A DNA stretch of 46,881 nt from Alteromonadaceae bacterium (GTDB lineage: Bacteria > Pseudomonadota > Gammaproteobacteria > Pseudomonadales > Cellvibrionaceae), in contig NVXL01000024.1 of the NCBI GenBank assembly GCA_002746115.1, forward strand, positions 1-46,881, given 5' to 3'. Under the pieces are notes generated by a model. It had not been told where the DNA came from. It worked only from the letters and a program-made list of their open reading frames with translations, and did no database searches. The position numbers and the translations under genes are program-made. Each line of letters begins with the position of its first letter. Position 1 is the first letter of the stretch. Positions 16,525 through 27,027 of the stretch are shown in pieces.

Positions 16525-18207
16525 TCAAGCTTTTGACATTTCTAGCATTTGTTTGGCGTGTGCCAATGATTGGGTTGAGCCAACATCTCCGCCCATCATC
16601 CGAGCAATTTCAGCAATTTTTTCTTCGCCTTTGAGTTCTCGTAGCGATGAATTTGCGCCTTTCTTGCTGACTTGCTTCTCGACCAGAAGGTGTTGATGAG
16701 CCTTGCTGGCCACTTGTGCAAGGTGTGTGACGCACAGTACTTGCCCGCGATCACCAAGCTCACTAAGCATTTTTCCTACGACATCGCCTGTGGTGCCGCC
16801 TATACCTACATCTACCTCATCGAATACTAAGGTAGGGATGCCGCTGGTGGCAGCGGTGATGACTTGGATGGCGAGGCTAATACGTGAAAGCTCACCTCCT
16901 GATGCGATTTTATGCAGGGCTTTGGCAGCTTGACCCGGCATGGTGCTAATTAAAAACTCGACCCTCTCGTTGCCGTGAGCGCCTGCGTTGTCATTTGTTG
17001 TTAGTGGTGTGAGGGCAATCTCGAAGCTAGCGCGCTCCATTGCTAAGCCGCTAAGTTTTTTGTTGACCTTGGGCATCAGGGTATTGGCGCCTTTGTTGCG
17101 CTTTTTGCTGAGTTTTTGCGCATGCTCCTGATAGCTGCTGAGGGCTTGTTTTTTCTCAGCTTGTAGTTGTGCAATGAGCTCGTCGCCACTGCTTAGGCCT
17201 TTGAGCTCTTGTGCGAGGGATAGGTGTAGTTCGAGTAAGTTTGGGGCGGAGACACGATGTTTTTGGGCTATATCGTAGATTTGACTGAGGCGTTGCTCTA
17301 CTTCGTTTAAGCGTGCGGGGTCTTGCTCGTTGCCGTCGAGGTAATAATCTAGATCTGATTTGGCTTCTTGTACGTGAATGCGCGCGCTTTCTAATAGCTC
17401 GCCGACGTTGGCAAGTTGTTCTGGTACCGGGTTTATTTGGGATATTAGGTTTAACGCGTTGTTAACCTTGTCGATGATGCCTTGATCGTCGGTGCTGCAT
17501 AGTGTGGCGGCATGCTGGCAGTTGTGTAAGTTGCTGGCCATGTTGGTGAGCAATTGCTGCTCTTGCTCTAGTTTTTGCAGTTCGCCTTCTTGCAAGTCGA
17601 GCAAATCGAGTTCGTTAACTTGGTATTGTAAAAGTTGGAAGCGCGCGTTGCTTTCGTCGCTTTGGGCGCTTGCTTGCTGAAGTTTTTCGTCGATCGTGTG
17701 TAAATTTTTATAGGCTTGTTTGACTGTTTTGGCTAGTGCAGTGGCGCTAGCGTATTCGTCCAGTAAGCGACGATGGGTGCTTTCCAGTAGTAAGGATTGG
17801 TGAGCATGCTGGCTGTGAATGTCGATCAGTAACTCGCCGAGCTGTCGGAGTTGACTCAGTGGTACTATTTGGCCGTTGATGTAGGCGCGTGAGCGGCCTT
17901 CTTTGGTAATCACGCGGCGGAGTATGCATTCTTGTTCATCGCTATCTGATAGAAGTTCTTGTGTTTTCAGCCAGCCTTGCACGTAGGTGAGGGCGCTAAG
18001 GTCAAAGCTTGCGTGGATCTCAAGCTTGTCACTGCCAGGGCGAACTTTATCAGCATCGGTCTTATCGCCCAAGGTTAGGCCTAGGGCGCCCAGCAAAATA
18101 GACTTACCGGCGCCGGTCTCACCGGTAATGGTGCTCAGGCCGCCATGTAGTTCAAGGTCAAGTTGTTGGACTAGGGTGAAGTCTTTGATGTGAAGCTGGC
18201 TGAGCAC
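16525..18207 (-). CDS. recN: DNA repair ATPase RecN
   Basis: RecN is an SMC-like ATPase acting in double-strand break repair. Walker A (GETGAGKSILL) is at residues 30-39, a coiled coil spans the middle, and the C-terminal signature ASGGELSRISLAIQ, Walker B TLVFDEVDVGIGG and TH-LAQVA follow. Length 560 is normal. It starts with GTG, preceded by GGAGAAATGCT; an ATG seven bases earlier is out of frame. A LexA box lies upstream. Confidence 0.97.
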   Translation of the reverse strand: MLSQLHIKDFTLVQQLDLELHGGLSTITGETGAGKSILLGALGLTLGDKTDADKVRPGSDKLEIHASFDLSALTYVQGWLKTQELLSDSDEQECILRRVITKEGRSRAYINGQIVPLSQLRQLGELLIDIHSQHAHQSLLLESTHRRLLDEYASATALAKTVKQAYKNLHTIDEKLQQASAQSDESNARFQLLQYQVNELDLLDLQEGELQKLEQEQQLLTNMASNLHNCQHAATLCSTDDQGIIDKVNNALNLISQINPVPEQLANVGELLESARIHVQEAKSDLDYYLDGNEQDPARLNEVEQRLSQIYDIAQKHRVSAPNLLELHLSLAQELKGLSSGDELIAQLQAEKKQALSSYQEHAQKLSKKRNKGANTLMPKVNKKLSGLAMERASFEIALTPLTTNDNAGAHGNERVEFLISTMPGQAAKALHKIASGGELSRISLAIQVITAATSGIPTLVFDEVDVGIGGTTGDVVGKMLSELGDRGQVLCVTHLAQVASKAHQHLLVEKQVSKKGANSSLRELKGEEKIAEIARMMGGDVGSTQSLAHAKQMLEMSKA

Positions 18208-18253
18208 AGCATTTCTCCTGCAGGATTTGTGATGTTGGTAGTATGGCTGGTAT

Positions 18254-18269
18254 CTGTTTTTATATACAG
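18254..18269 (-). promoter_or_regulatory. LexA (SOS) box upstream of recN
   Basis: The 16-mer CTGTTTTTATATACAG matches CTGT-N8-ACAG of gammaproteobacterial LexA sites, 47 bases before the recN start. RecN is a classic SOS gene. Confidence 0.88.
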
Positions 18270-18316
18270 TCTTTTGAGTGTTTTTGTGAATGATTATATG
18301 TCGTCAAGCTATAAAG

Positions 18317-18344
18317 CTTGAATGCCGAAAATTTGCCCCCATAT
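18317..18344 (+). promoter_or_regulatory. Sigma-32-type heat-shock promoter of grpE
   Basis: CTTGAA (18317-18322) and CCCCATAT (18337-18344) are 14 bases apart, close to the RpoH consensus CTTGAAA/CCCCATnT. It would start the grpE message about 110 bases before the gene. Confidence 0.8.
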
Positions 18345-18401
18345 CGGAGGCATCTGATTAACTGGCAAAAATTTAGACGTTTTTTACGTGATAAGACAGA
18401 A

Positions 18402-18443
18402 CTTAGACCTTAGACCTTAGACCTTAGAACTTAGACCTCAGAA
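18402..18443. repeat. Heptamer tandem repeat in the grpE leader
   Basis: Six consecutive 7-base units, CTTAGAC with two variants (CTTAGAA, CTCAGAA), lie between the heat-shock promoter and the ribosome binding site GGAG at 18452. Confidence 0.92.
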
Positions 18444-18460
18444 GAAGTGTGGAGTAGATT

Positions 18461-19045
18461 GTGGCAGACGAAGAACAAACCCAGAGTGAAATAGACGATG
18501 CCTTGGAAGATGATCAAGTCACAGTGTCATCGACATCCGAAGAAGTGAATGATGGTGAGGCATCTGTAAGTGAGCTTCAAAAGCAGGTGGAGACACTGAA
18601 AGAAGCGCTTGAGGATTCTCAGGAGCAGTCTTTGCGAGCGGCGGCAGAAATGCAAAATATTCGCCGACGTACCGATTTGGAGCTGGAGAAAGCCCACAAA
18701 TTTGGCAATGAAAAATTCGTAAACGACATGCTGCCTGTTGCCGACAACCTCGAGCGCTCCATTCAAGCCGCATCGGCTGATGGCGTTGAGATTGCTTCCG
18801 TTGTCGAAGGTATTGAGCTGACCTTAAAAACCTTATCGGATGCTTTAGGGCGACATAAGGTGGAAGCGGTAAGCCCTGAAGGTGAGCCCTTTGATCCACA
18901 AGTGCATCAAGCGATGACTATGGTAGAAAACCCTGATGTTGAACCTAACACCGTTATTAATGTGTTCCAAAAAGGCTACACACTTAACGGTAGATTGGTT
19001 CGACCAGCGATGGTTGTGGTAGCAAAAGCCCCCGCAAACAGTTAA
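18461..19045 (+). CDS. grpE: Nucleotide exchange factor GrpE
   Basis: GrpE releases ADP from DnaK. The 194-residue protein has an acidic disordered start, a long dimerisation helix (SELQKQVETLKEALEDSQ), the motif RAAAEMQNIRRR and the C-terminal beta domain (EPFDPQVHQAM, VFQKGYTLNGRLVRPAMVVVAK). The start is GTG, with GGAG seven bases upstream. It precedes dnaK by about 200 bases, and a heat-shock promoter lies ahead of it. Confidence 0.97.
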   Translation: MADEEQTQSEIDDALEDDQVTVSSTSEEVNDGEASVSELQKQVETLKEALEDSQEQSLRAAAEMQNIRRRTDLELEKAHKFGNEKFVNDMLPVADNLERSIQAASADGVEIASVVEGIELTLKTLSDALGRHKVEAVSPEGEPFDPQVHQAMTMVENPDVEPNTVINVFQKGYTLNGRLVRPAMVVVAKAPANS

Positions 19046-19241
19046 ATCGCTTAATAATACTACCAAGCCTCTTGAAAAAAGGACGCTTGGACAAATATTA
19101 GCTAGCAACCAAGCCGCGTATGTTCAATTGCAAAGCGCGGTTTATGACACCGGCACATCGTAGTCGGTTATTTTAAAAATTATTTCTTTACGGCAGATCA
19201 GATTGGATCGCCGGGATAAATACTTAAAGTGGAGAGTTTTA

Positions 19242-21197
19242 ATGGGCAAGATTATTGGTATTGACTTGGGTACAACCAACTCCTGTGTATCCGTACTAGA
19301 AAACGGTAAATCAAAAGTTATCGAGAATGCCGAAGGCGATCGTACAACTCCTTCGGTTGTAGCATTTGCTGAAGACGGTGAAATTCTGGTTGGTCAAAGT
19401 GCCAAGCGTCAAGCTGTTACCAACCCAACGAATACGCTATTTGCGGTTAAACGTCTAATCGGGCGTAAATTTGATGACGATGTTGTGCAAAAAGACATCT
19501 CTATGGTGCCGTATAAAATTGTTAAAGCTGACAATGGCGATGCATGGGTTGAAGCCAAAGACGACAAAAAAGCACCACCGCAAATTTCTGCGGAAGTGTT
19601 AAAGAAAATGAAAAAAACCGCTGAGGAATACCTCGGTGAGAGCGTGACAGAAGCTGTGATTACAGTCCCGGCTTACTTTAATGACTCCCAGCGTCAAGCG
19701 ACTAAAGATGCTGGTAAAATTGCCGGTCTAGAAGTTAAGCGTATCATCAACGAGCCAACGGCGGCGGCACTAGCCTACGGTATGGATAAAGGTGAGGGTG
19801 ATCGCACTATTGCAGTGTACGATTTAGGTGGTGGTACTTTTGATATCTCAATTATTGAGATTGCTGACGTTGACGGCGAGCATCAGTTTGAAGTGCTCTC
19901 AACTAACGGTGATACCTTCTTAGGCGGCGAAGATTTTGATTTTCGTTTGATTGAGTATCTAGCCAGCGAATTCAAGCAGGCTAACGGTATTGACTTGCAT
20001 AACGACCCTTTAGCTTTACAGCGGTTGAAAGAAGCGGCTGAAAAAGCAAAAATCGAATTGTCTTCTAGCCAACAAACTGAAGTGAACCTGCCTTACATCA
20101 CTGCAGACGCGACAGGCCCTAAGCATTTGGTTGTGAAGTTGACTCGCGCTAAGCTTGAGTCCTTGGTAGAAGAGTTGGTTCAGCGCTCTTTGGCGCCTTT
20201 GAAGATAGCCATTGACGATGCTGACCTTTCTGTTAGCGATATCGACGACGTTATCTTGGTTGGTGGTCAAACACGTATGCCAATGGTTCAGAAGAAAGTC
20301 GCTGAATTCTTTGGCAAAGATCCGCGTAAAGATGTTAACCCTGATGAAGCTGTTGCTATGGGCGCGGCAATTCAAGGTGCAGTTCTGGCGGGTGACGTAA
20401 AAGATGTACTTCTCCTTGACGTATCACCACTGACGCTTGGTATCGAAACTATGGGTGGCGTTGCTACTCCGCTTATCGAGAAAAACACCACGATTCCTAC
20501 TAAGAAATCACAAGTGTTCTCAACGGCAGAAGACAATCAAACCGCGGTAACGATTCACGTTGTACAGGGTGAGCGTAAGCAGGCGTCACAAAATAAATCA
20601 CTTGGTCGTTTTGATTTGGCTGATATCCCGCCTGCGCCACGCGGTATGCCACAGGTTGAAGTATCTTTTGATATTGATGCTAACGGTATATTGAATGTCT
20701 CCGCTAAAGATAAAGCAACAGGCAAAGAGCAGTCCATTATCATTAAAGCCTCTTCAGGTTTGGATGATGCTGAAATCGAAAAAATGGTACGTGATGCAGA
20801 AGCTAACGCTGACGCTGATCGTAAGTTCGAAGAGCTGGTAACTGCACGTAACAGCTTAGAAGCTTTGATTCACGCCACTAAGAAAACCTTGGAAGAAGCT
20901 GGCGATAAAGCCACTCCAGAAGAGAAAACGGCGATCGAAGCAGCTGTAACAAAAGCAGAAGAAGCTGCTAAAGGCGATGATAAAGAAGCGATGGAAGCAG
21001 CTACTAAGGAAGTTAGCGAAGCTTCTAGCTCTTTAGCGCAAAAAATGTACGAGGAGAAAGCGGCTCAACAAGGCGGACAGCCAGGAGCTGCGTCTGGAGC
21101 ACAGTCTGATGCAGAAGAAGCCAGTGCACAGCAAAAAGCGGATGAAGAGGATGGCGTAGTTGATGCTGAATTTGAAGAAGTTAAAGACAGCAAGTAA
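19242..21197 (+). CDS. dnaK: Hsp70 chaperone DnaK
   Basis: The ATP-driven chaperone folds new and damaged proteins with DnaJ and GrpE. The nucleotide-binding domain begins [15 protein letters not shown] and contains [27 protein letters not shown] and [13 protein letters not shown]. The substrate domain starts near [14 protein letters not shown], and the tail ends EEVKD. Length is 651 residues. I chose ATG 19242, preceded by GGAGAG; a longer frame from 19203 has no support. Confidence 0.98.
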   Translation: MGKIIGIDLGTTNSCVSVLENGKSKVIENAEGDRTTPSVVAFAEDGEILVGQSAKRQAVTNPTNTLFAVKRLIGRKFDDDVVQKDISMVPYKIVKADNGDAWVEAKDDKKAPPQISAEVLKKMKKTAEEYLGESVTEAVITVPAYFNDSQRQATKDAGKIAGLEVKRIINEPTAAALAYGMDKGEGDRTIAVYDLGGGTFDISIIEIADVDGEHQFEVLSTNGDTFLGGEDFDFRLIEYLASEFKQANGIDLHNDPLALQRLKEAAEKAKIELSSSQQTEVNLPYITADATGPKHLVVKLTRAKLESLVEELVQRSLAPLKIAIDDADLSVSDIDDVILVGGQTRMPMVQKKVAEFFGKDPRKDVNPDEAVAMGAAIQGAVLAGDVKDVLLLDVSPLTLGIETMGGVATPLIEKNTTIPTKKSQVFSTAEDNQTAVTIHVVQGERKQASQNKSLGRFDLADIPPAPRGMPQVEVSFDIDANGILNVSAKDKATGKEQSIIIKASSGLDDAEIEKMVRDAEANADADRKFEELVTARNSLEALIHATKKTLEEAGDKATPEEKTAIEAAVTKAEEAAKGDDKEAMEAATKEVSEASSSLAQKMYEEKAAQQGGQPGAASGAQSDAEEASAQQKADEEDGVVDAEFEEVKDSK

Positions 21198-21258
21198 GCC
21201 ATAGTCGGTGATTGCTAGTCAGTGTGAGTGATTACGCTGACCAGCTAAAAAAGAGCAA

Positions 21259-21290
21259 ATAAAAGCAGGCAGCAATGCGCCTGCTTTTAT
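21259..21290 (+). terminator. Intrinsic terminator between dnaK and dnaJ
   Basis: A perfect 12-bp stem, ATAAAAGCAGGC with GCCTGCTTTTAT, encloses an 8-base loop and has its T-run inside the right arm. It separates dnaK from dnaJ, so dnaJ may depend on readthrough or its own promoter. Confidence 0.85.
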
Positions 21291-21334
21291 GCTATTTCAG
21301 ACCCTAGCATTGCAGTAAACCACTGAATGAGCCC

Positions 21335-22465
21335 ATGTCAAAGCGCGATTATTACGAAGTATTAGGTACCCCAAAATCGGCCTCTGCTGCTGAGCTGAAA
21401 AAAGCTTATCGGCGCGTCGCGATGAAGCATCATCCCGATCGTAACCCAGACGATTCTAGTGCAGAAGAAAAGTTTAAAGAGGCGAACGAAGCCTACGAAG
21501 TGCTTTCTGATAGCAACAAAAAAGCGACCTATGATCAATATGGTCATGCAGGCCTTGAAGGTGCTGGCGGCGGTCACGGCGGTGGTGGTGCTGGTAATTT
21601 TTCTGATATTTTCGGTGATGTGTTCGGCGATATTTTTGGTGGCAGCGGTGGTGGTGGCCGAGGGCGCGGTGGTCCTGCGCGCGGCTCCGACTTGCGCTAC
21701 ACCCTGAGTTTAGATTTAGAGGAAGCGGTAAAAGGTGCCACGGTTAAGATTACTGTGCCTACCGTGGTTAGCTGTAAGCCCTGTAGTGGCAGTGGCGCAA
21801 AGGCTGGTACTAGCGCAAGTAACTGCTCTACGTGTGGTGGTGTTGGTCAGGTGCGTATGCAGCAAGGGTTCTTTTCTGTGCAGCAGGCTTGCCCAGCGTG
21901 CCGTGGTAAAGGTAAAACAATTACAGACCCATGTGGTAGCTGTAGCGGACGTGGACTCAAAGAAGAGACCAAGACGCTTTCCGTTAAAGTGCCGCCAGGT
22001 GTTGATACTGGCGATCGTATTCGCCTTGCTGGTGAAGGCGAGGCCGGTGCAGATGGTGGCCCTTCTGGCGATCTATACGTCCAGATGTCGGTTAATGACC
22101 ACGAATTCTTCCAGCGTGACGGTAAGAATCTTTATTGTGAAGTGCCTTTAAGTATCTTTGATGCTTGTTTGGGCGGCGATATTGAAGTGCCGACGCTTGA
22201 TGGTCGAGTTAAGCTCAAGGTGCCTGCAGAGACGCAAACCGGTAAGCTATTCCGTATGCGAGGTAAGGGTGTGGTGCCTGTGCGTGGCGGTACTTCCGGT
22301 GATTTGCTCTGTCGTGTGGTTTTAGAAACGCCGGTCAAGCTATCAAAAAGCCAGACCGCTTTGTTGGAGGAGCTGCGAGACTCCACTAAGGGGAATAAGC
22401 ATTCGCCTAAGCAAAGTACTTGGTTTGCAGGGATGAAAAATTTTTTCGGTGAGATGAAACTCTAA
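21335..22465 (+). CDS. dnaJ: Co-chaperone DnaJ (Hsp40)
   Basis: DnaJ delivers substrates to DnaK and stimulates its ATPase. The J domain (residues 1-70) contains HHPDRN, followed by a Gly/Phe-rich stretch. Four zinc motifs come next: [24 protein letters not shown] and CGSCSGRG, then the C-terminal substrate domain. Length 376 is typical. The ribosome binding site is weak. Confidence 0.98.
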   Translation: MSKRDYYEVLGTPKSASAAELKKAYRRVAMKHHPDRNPDDSSAEEKFKEANEAYEVLSDSNKKATYDQYGHAGLEGAGGGHGGGGAGNFSDIFGDVFGDIFGGSGGGGRGRGGPARGSDLRYTLSLDLEEAVKGATVKITVPTVVSCKPCSGSGAKAGTSASNCSTCGGVGQVRMQQGFFSVQQACPACRGKGKTITDPCGSCSGRGLKEETKTLSVKVPPGVDTGDRIRLAGEGEAGADGGPSGDLYVQMSVNDHEFFQRDGKNLYCEVPLSIFDACLGGDIEVPTLDGRVKLKVPAETQTGKLFRMRGKGVVPVRGGTSGDLLCRVVLETPVKLSKSQTALLEELRDSTKGNKHSPKQSTWFAGMKNFFGEMKL

Positions 22466-22469
22466 TTAG

Positions 22470-23321
<852 letters not shown>

Positions 23322-23386
23322 GGTTTGAATGTTAGGTCTTAGGTTTTAAACCTGCTATCCAGTAGCGCGTAGTCCCTTTCAAATAA

Positions 23387-23422
23387 CGCTGTGCTTGAAT
23401 AGTAAGCTATTCAAGCACAGCG
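23387..23422. terminator. Perfect 16-bp hairpin after dapB
   Basis: CGCTGTGCTTGAATAG and CTATTCAAGCACAGCG form a fully paired stem with a four-base TAAG loop. It lies 65 bases beyond dapB. The following ATTGTTGTTC is only moderately T-rich. Confidence 0.7.
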
Positions 23423-23530
23423 ATTGTTGTTCGAAGCTTAAATAGTATGAATCCCCTTTTCACTTTGTCCGAATTGAATCTTTGTCGTTTTTCGAACCCG
23501 TCTGGTTCGATAGCCTGTCTATTGTTGCGC

Positions 23531-23579
23531 GCCATTAACACTGCCGCTAAAGTGTGATTTAGGCGAAGTGTTAATGGCA
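23531..23579. terminator. Imperfect hairpin after the receiver-protein gene
   Basis: GCCATTAACACT and AGTGTTAATGGC form a 12-bp stem with a partly paired apex (TAAA/TTTA). It lies about 20 bases beyond the stop of the minus-strand gene at 23601 and may be its terminator, though no T-run is evident. Confidence 0.45.
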
Positions 23580-23600
23580 TGAGCTCCAATTGTATAGGTA

Positions 23601-25058
23601 TTAGCGACCGTCAAAGTTTAGTTCGAAGGTGACTCTGTTATTTCTAGCTGCAATGGCATTCCATTCCGACGCTGAGCTTATGCCGCTTATCGGTGGGTAG
23701 CTTTTGGATGGTTGTGAAAAACCTGCGATATCTAATGCGATGTTGATCTCGCCCGACTGAATGGGGATTGAGGATTGCTCAAACTGTATAAACGGGATGC
23801 TGACATAGCTCTCGGGCGTTTCATCGATGTTGATATCTTCATAAAAAGTACATTCGCTGAGTGCTGTGTCGTCTGATGCAAGCATCCAGTTGGCTGTTTC
23901 CGATTGGCGGGCTAAACAGTAGTTGCCGAAGTGGATCTTTAGCTGAATAAAACCACTAAAGCCACTCTGGCTTAGCTTATAGACTAAATTCTGGATGTTT
24001 AGCACTTGGCCTTCGTCAAGGGGCGATTCGTTAAACGGGTATTGCATATCGATAGTCATGACCCAGCTGAGGGTATCGATTAGTGCTTTAGGGTTAAGCT
24101 CTGTGGCGGTGCTTTTGCCTGATAGGCTCGTAGTGTTGGCGGCCTTGGTTTTTGCGGCATTGCTGGTAGCTTGTTGTTCGCTAAGGTTTATAACTGAGTT
24201 GTTAAGTGTTCCAACTTGCTGTGTGGAGCGATGCAAAATAAAGGCTATCGCAGCAATGCCAATGAGTATAAGGGTGATTAGAGTGTTGGAGAGAAAGCCT
24301 GCGCGCGCGCGCTCAGCTTGCGCTTCGCCATTGATAACGGATAGTGGGATGTCGTCAACGCGGATATCGTCAATGGATATGTGGTCAAACTTGTGTTGTA
24401 GCTTTTTAAACTGTTTTGCTTGAGATGTTAGTTGTCGCTTTATGTCGGCGAGCAAAGCTTCTTGTTTGGTTTGGTCGTTGGGCGGAGTTTCGCTTTCTGG
24501 TGCGTCTAGGTATGGAGCCTCTGCAATGGATAACGGGTCAAACACTGTGCTGCTTTTTTTGTTTGCTCTCATCAGCCGACTTTCAGCAGCGCTAGGTAGC
24601 TCGGGCGTGGCCTGTGTTTCAGTGGTTTCAGTGAGTGCTGGCTGGCTGTTAACGTTTTCATCTTCCTTGTCTTGCTCATTATGCAGTTTGATATGCAGCC
24701 GTTTCATCAGGTTGTCGAGATTGGACTTTTTGAAGGTGTCTTTTGATAGCGTGTCCAGTGCCCCAAGGGCGCGCGCATGGCTCACGTATACGTCACCGCG
24801 TTGAGCGGTATACATAATTACCGGAATCATTGCGGTGCTGGGGTTGCCTTTGATGATTTTAAGCGCCTCCAATCCATCCATTCCATCCATGTGGTGATCC
24901 ATGAATATGATGTCGGGCGCCAAGGTTGGCAGTGAAGCGAGGGCTTGCTCAGCGGAGAAGGCGACATTGACTATGACGTCATAGATGCGTAGTAGCTTCT
25001 TCAGGCGAAATTGTGCCGTTTTAGAATCATCAACAATTAAAGCGGTTTTCGTAGACAT
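23601..25058 (-). CDS. Membrane-anchored receiver-domain protein with periplasmic C-terminal domain
   Basis: Residues 1-125 form a complete response-regulator receiver: acidic pocket Asp10/Asp11, phospho-acceptor Asp54 (IIFMDHHMDGMDG), Thr84 and Lys106. A polar, acidic linker (126-200) and a coiled coil (200-225) follow, then one membrane segment at about 256-276 (LITLILIGIAAIAFIL). The remaining ~200 residues should lie in the periplasm and include Cys381 and Cys403, a possible disulfide. This part faintly resembles OmpA/MotB-like peptidoglycan-binding domains (YPFNESPLDEGQ, ending RNNRVTFELNF), which is inference. No DNA-binding, kinase or enzymatic output domain is seen. The order receiver-membrane-periplasm is unusual: phosphorylation inside could control an outside domain. 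It stands alone, without an adjacent kinase, in place of the usual dapB-carA junction. Confidence 0.85.
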   Translation of the reverse strand: MSTKTALIVDDSKTAQFRLKKLLRIYDVIVNVAFSAEQALASLPTLAPDIIFMDHHMDGMDGLEALKIIKGNPSTAMIPVIMYTAQRGDVYVSHARALGALDTLSKDTFKKSNLDNLMKRLHIKLHNEQDKEDENVNSQPALTETTETQATPELPSAAESRLMRANKKSSTVFDPLSIAEAPYLDAPESETPPNDQTKQEALLADIKRQLTSQAKQFKKLQHKFDHISIDDIRVDDIPLSVINGEAQAERARAGFLSNTLITLILIGIAAIAFILHRSTQQVGTLNNSVINLSEQQATSNAAKTKAANTTSLSGKSTATELNPKALIDTLSWVMTIDMQYPFNESPLDEGQVLNIQNLVYKLSQSGFSGFIQLKIHFGNYCLARQSETANWMLASDDTALSECTFYEDINIDETPESYVSIPFIQFEQSSIPIQSGEINIALDIAGFSQPSKSYPPISGISSASEWNAIAARNNRVTFELNFDGR

Positions 25059-25317
25059 TGGTACAGGTACACCTTTATTTTTATCGCCTGCTGGAAGGTC
25101 GCCGATACTTTAAGTGAGCATCGAGTAATAAGCGCCAGTTTTGGATAATAGCAGTCGGTTGCTGATTCTCAAGGAAATGGGTCACTGTAATATAAGTTCA
25201 AGCTGTCGGAGGGTAAATAATATGACGGCCTTGGCCTTGTCGGTACTTAGATTGAATATCCTTAGTCACAGCTTGTGTTCGTGTAGACAGTCTGACCAGT
25301 TTTAACGTAGAATCCGC

Positions 25318-25467
25318 CCACTATAAAGTGGTTGGCTTCAAGTCAGTGAAAAGCATGGCTAAGTGCGCTGTAACTACACATGTAGATACATAAGTAAACA
25401 CATAAATTATGTGCTTTCGTGCAACGACCATAAAAAGCGAGTTGAAGATGCCTTCATCTCGTTTTTT
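25318..25467 (+). ncRNA. Candidate leader or small RNA upstream of carA, ending in a terminator
   Basis: TATAAA (25322-25327), with a poor -35 TTTTAA 16 bases before it, lies inside the palindrome CCACT-ATAA-AGTGG. About 100 bases later the hairpin AAAAAGCGAGTTGAAG/CTTCATCTCGTTTTTTT (25432-25467) forms a clear intrinsic terminator. A transcript of about 135 bases would result, ending 228 bases before carA. It could be a free small RNA or an attenuated carA leader. No homology evidence is available. Confidence 0.35.
25432..25467 (+). terminator. Intrinsic terminator in the region upstream of carA
   Basis: The stem GCGAG-TGAAG/CTTCA-CTCG (one mismatch, loop ATGC) is followed by seven T residues. 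The strong T-run is on the plus strand. No gene precedes it on this strand for 2 kb, so it must act on an unannotated transcript. Confidence 0.75.
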
Positions 25468-25694
25468 TGTATGAGTAAGCCAGTCTGTTGCGATGGTTAA
25501 GTTGCTTGTGTACTTGGTGTTTTTGCTTTCGCAGTGCGATAGAAGCCCCTCAACGATATATTGAGATGGCTGCCAAAGGGTAGTTAATAGACATAAATTA
25601 TGCCTTTCCAAACAAAAGCGATGCTTAATTTGGACAAGATCTTACTAAGATAAAGCGTATTCTTAAAGTACACAGTCTTGCGGAGGACTAATCA

Positions 25695-26903
25695 TTGGTT
25701 GATGAGCGAATTGCCCCGGCGCAATTGAACTCCCGAATATTCGGTTCAGGCACGCAACGTCGTGCAATATTGGCACTTGCAAATGGTAGCGTATTCCATG
25801 GTGAGGCTATCGGTGTTGATGGCTTTAGTGTGGGTGAGCTGGTGTTTAATACGGCTATCACTGGTTACCAGGAAATCCTTTCCGATCCATCCTACGCTGA
25901 ACAAATTGTCACTTTGACGACACCTCATATTGGTAATACTGGTGCAACTGAGGATGATGACGAGTGTGCAAAAGTTTGGGCTCGTGGTTTGGTTATTCGA
26001 GATCTGCCACTAATTGAGAGCAACTTTCGCTCTGGTCAGTCGTTAACTGACTATCTAAAAGCTAAAAATATTCTTGGTATAGCTGAGCTTGATACTCGTC
26101 AAATTACGCGCATCCTTCGTGACCAAGGGTCGCAGAATGCTTGTTTGATGGCTGGTGACGATATCGATGAAGCTAAGGCCATAGCGATCGCACGTGACTT
26201 TGCTGGTTTACAGGGCTTAGACCTCGCGAAAGTCGTCACCACTGACGAGCAGTACAGTTGGAAAGACGGCGCTTGGCGGCTTGGTGAAGGTTTTAGCACT
26301 GCTGAGTCTATTGCTGAGGAAAGTGGCGGCTTGAAACCTTATCGTGTTGTGGCCTACGACTTTGGTGTTAAGCGTAATATTTTACGTATGTTGGTTGAGC
26401 GCGGTTGTGATTTGACTGTTGTGCCAGCAAAAACGCCAGCGGCTGATGTGCTAGCGATGAACCCGGACGGGGTGTTCCTCTCGAATGGTCCTGGTGATCC
26501 TGAACCTTGTGATTACGCGATCGACGCGATTGGAAAGATTGTTGATGCCGGTATTCCAACTTTTGGTATTTGCCTTGGGCATCAGTTATTAGCGCTAGCA
26601 AGTGGCGCAAAAACTAAAAAAATGAAGTTCGGTCACCACGGCGGCAATCACCCGGTGCAGGATTTAAATAGCAGTAAAGTGATGATTACGAGCCAAAATC
26701 ACGGCTTTGCCGTTGATGAAGATACGTTGCCAGCAAATCTCACCGCAACGCATAAGTCGTTGTTTGATGGCTCTTTGCAGGGAATCGCCCGTAGCGATAA
26801 GCCCGCATTTAGCTTTCAGGGTCACCCAGAGGCAAGCCCTGGCCCCCATGATGCAGCTGGGCTTTTTGACCACTTTATTGACCTTATGAAGCAAGCTCGT
26901 TAA
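25695..26903 (+). CDS. carA: Carbamoyl-phosphate synthase small (glutaminase) subunit
   Basis: CarA releases ammonia from glutamine and passes it to CarB for carbamoyl phosphate, the precursor of arginine and pyrimidines. The N-terminal domain ([35 protein letters not shown]) is followed by a class I glutaminase with the nucleophile Cys293 (GICLGHQ) and His377/Glu379 ([11 protein letters not shown]). It begins with TTG, preceded by GGAGGACTAATCA. Length is 402 residues, slightly longer than in E. coli. Confidence 0.97.
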   Translation: MVDERIAPAQLNSRIFGSGTQRRAILALANGSVFHGEAIGVDGFSVGELVFNTAITGYQEILSDPSYAEQIVTLTTPHIGNTGATEDDDECAKVWARGLVIRDLPLIESNFRSGQSLTDYLKAKNILGIAELDTRQITRILRDQGSQNACLMAGDDIDEAKAIAIARDFAGLQGLDLAKVVTTDEQYSWKDGAWRLGEGFSTAESIAEESGGLKPYRVVAYDFGVKRNILRMLVERGCDLTVVPAKTPAADVLAMNPDGVFLSNGPGDPEPCDYAIDAIGKIVDAGIPTFGICLGHQLLALASGAKTKKMKFGHHGGNHPVQDLNSSKVMITSQNHGFAVDEDTLPANLTATHKSLFDGSLQGIARSDKPAFSFQGHPEASPGPHDAAGLFDHFIDLMKQAR

Positions 26904-27027
26904 ACCACGTTCGTTTACTTTCGTTCATTAAGCAAAGCGTGTTTTACCGTGCTTTGCGCAGAGGGCTCTAGAGGTCCTCAGACAACTTATAAATTTCAAC
27001 GCGTCAACCTGAGCAAACATTTTCCCT

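Noticed and set aside
23531-23579. Possible integron attC site
   Set aside because: The ends do not match the RYYYAAC/GTTRRRY cores and no integron integrase or cassette array is present.
23407-23589. 60-codon minus-strand frame between the receiver gene and dapB
   Set aside because: It is built from the arms of two hairpins; GGAG is only two bases from its ATG, too close to serve.
25321-25611. 96-codon minus-strand frame in the carA upstream region
   Set aside because: It runs through the terminator and palindromes, has no ribosome binding site and reads like non-coding sequence.
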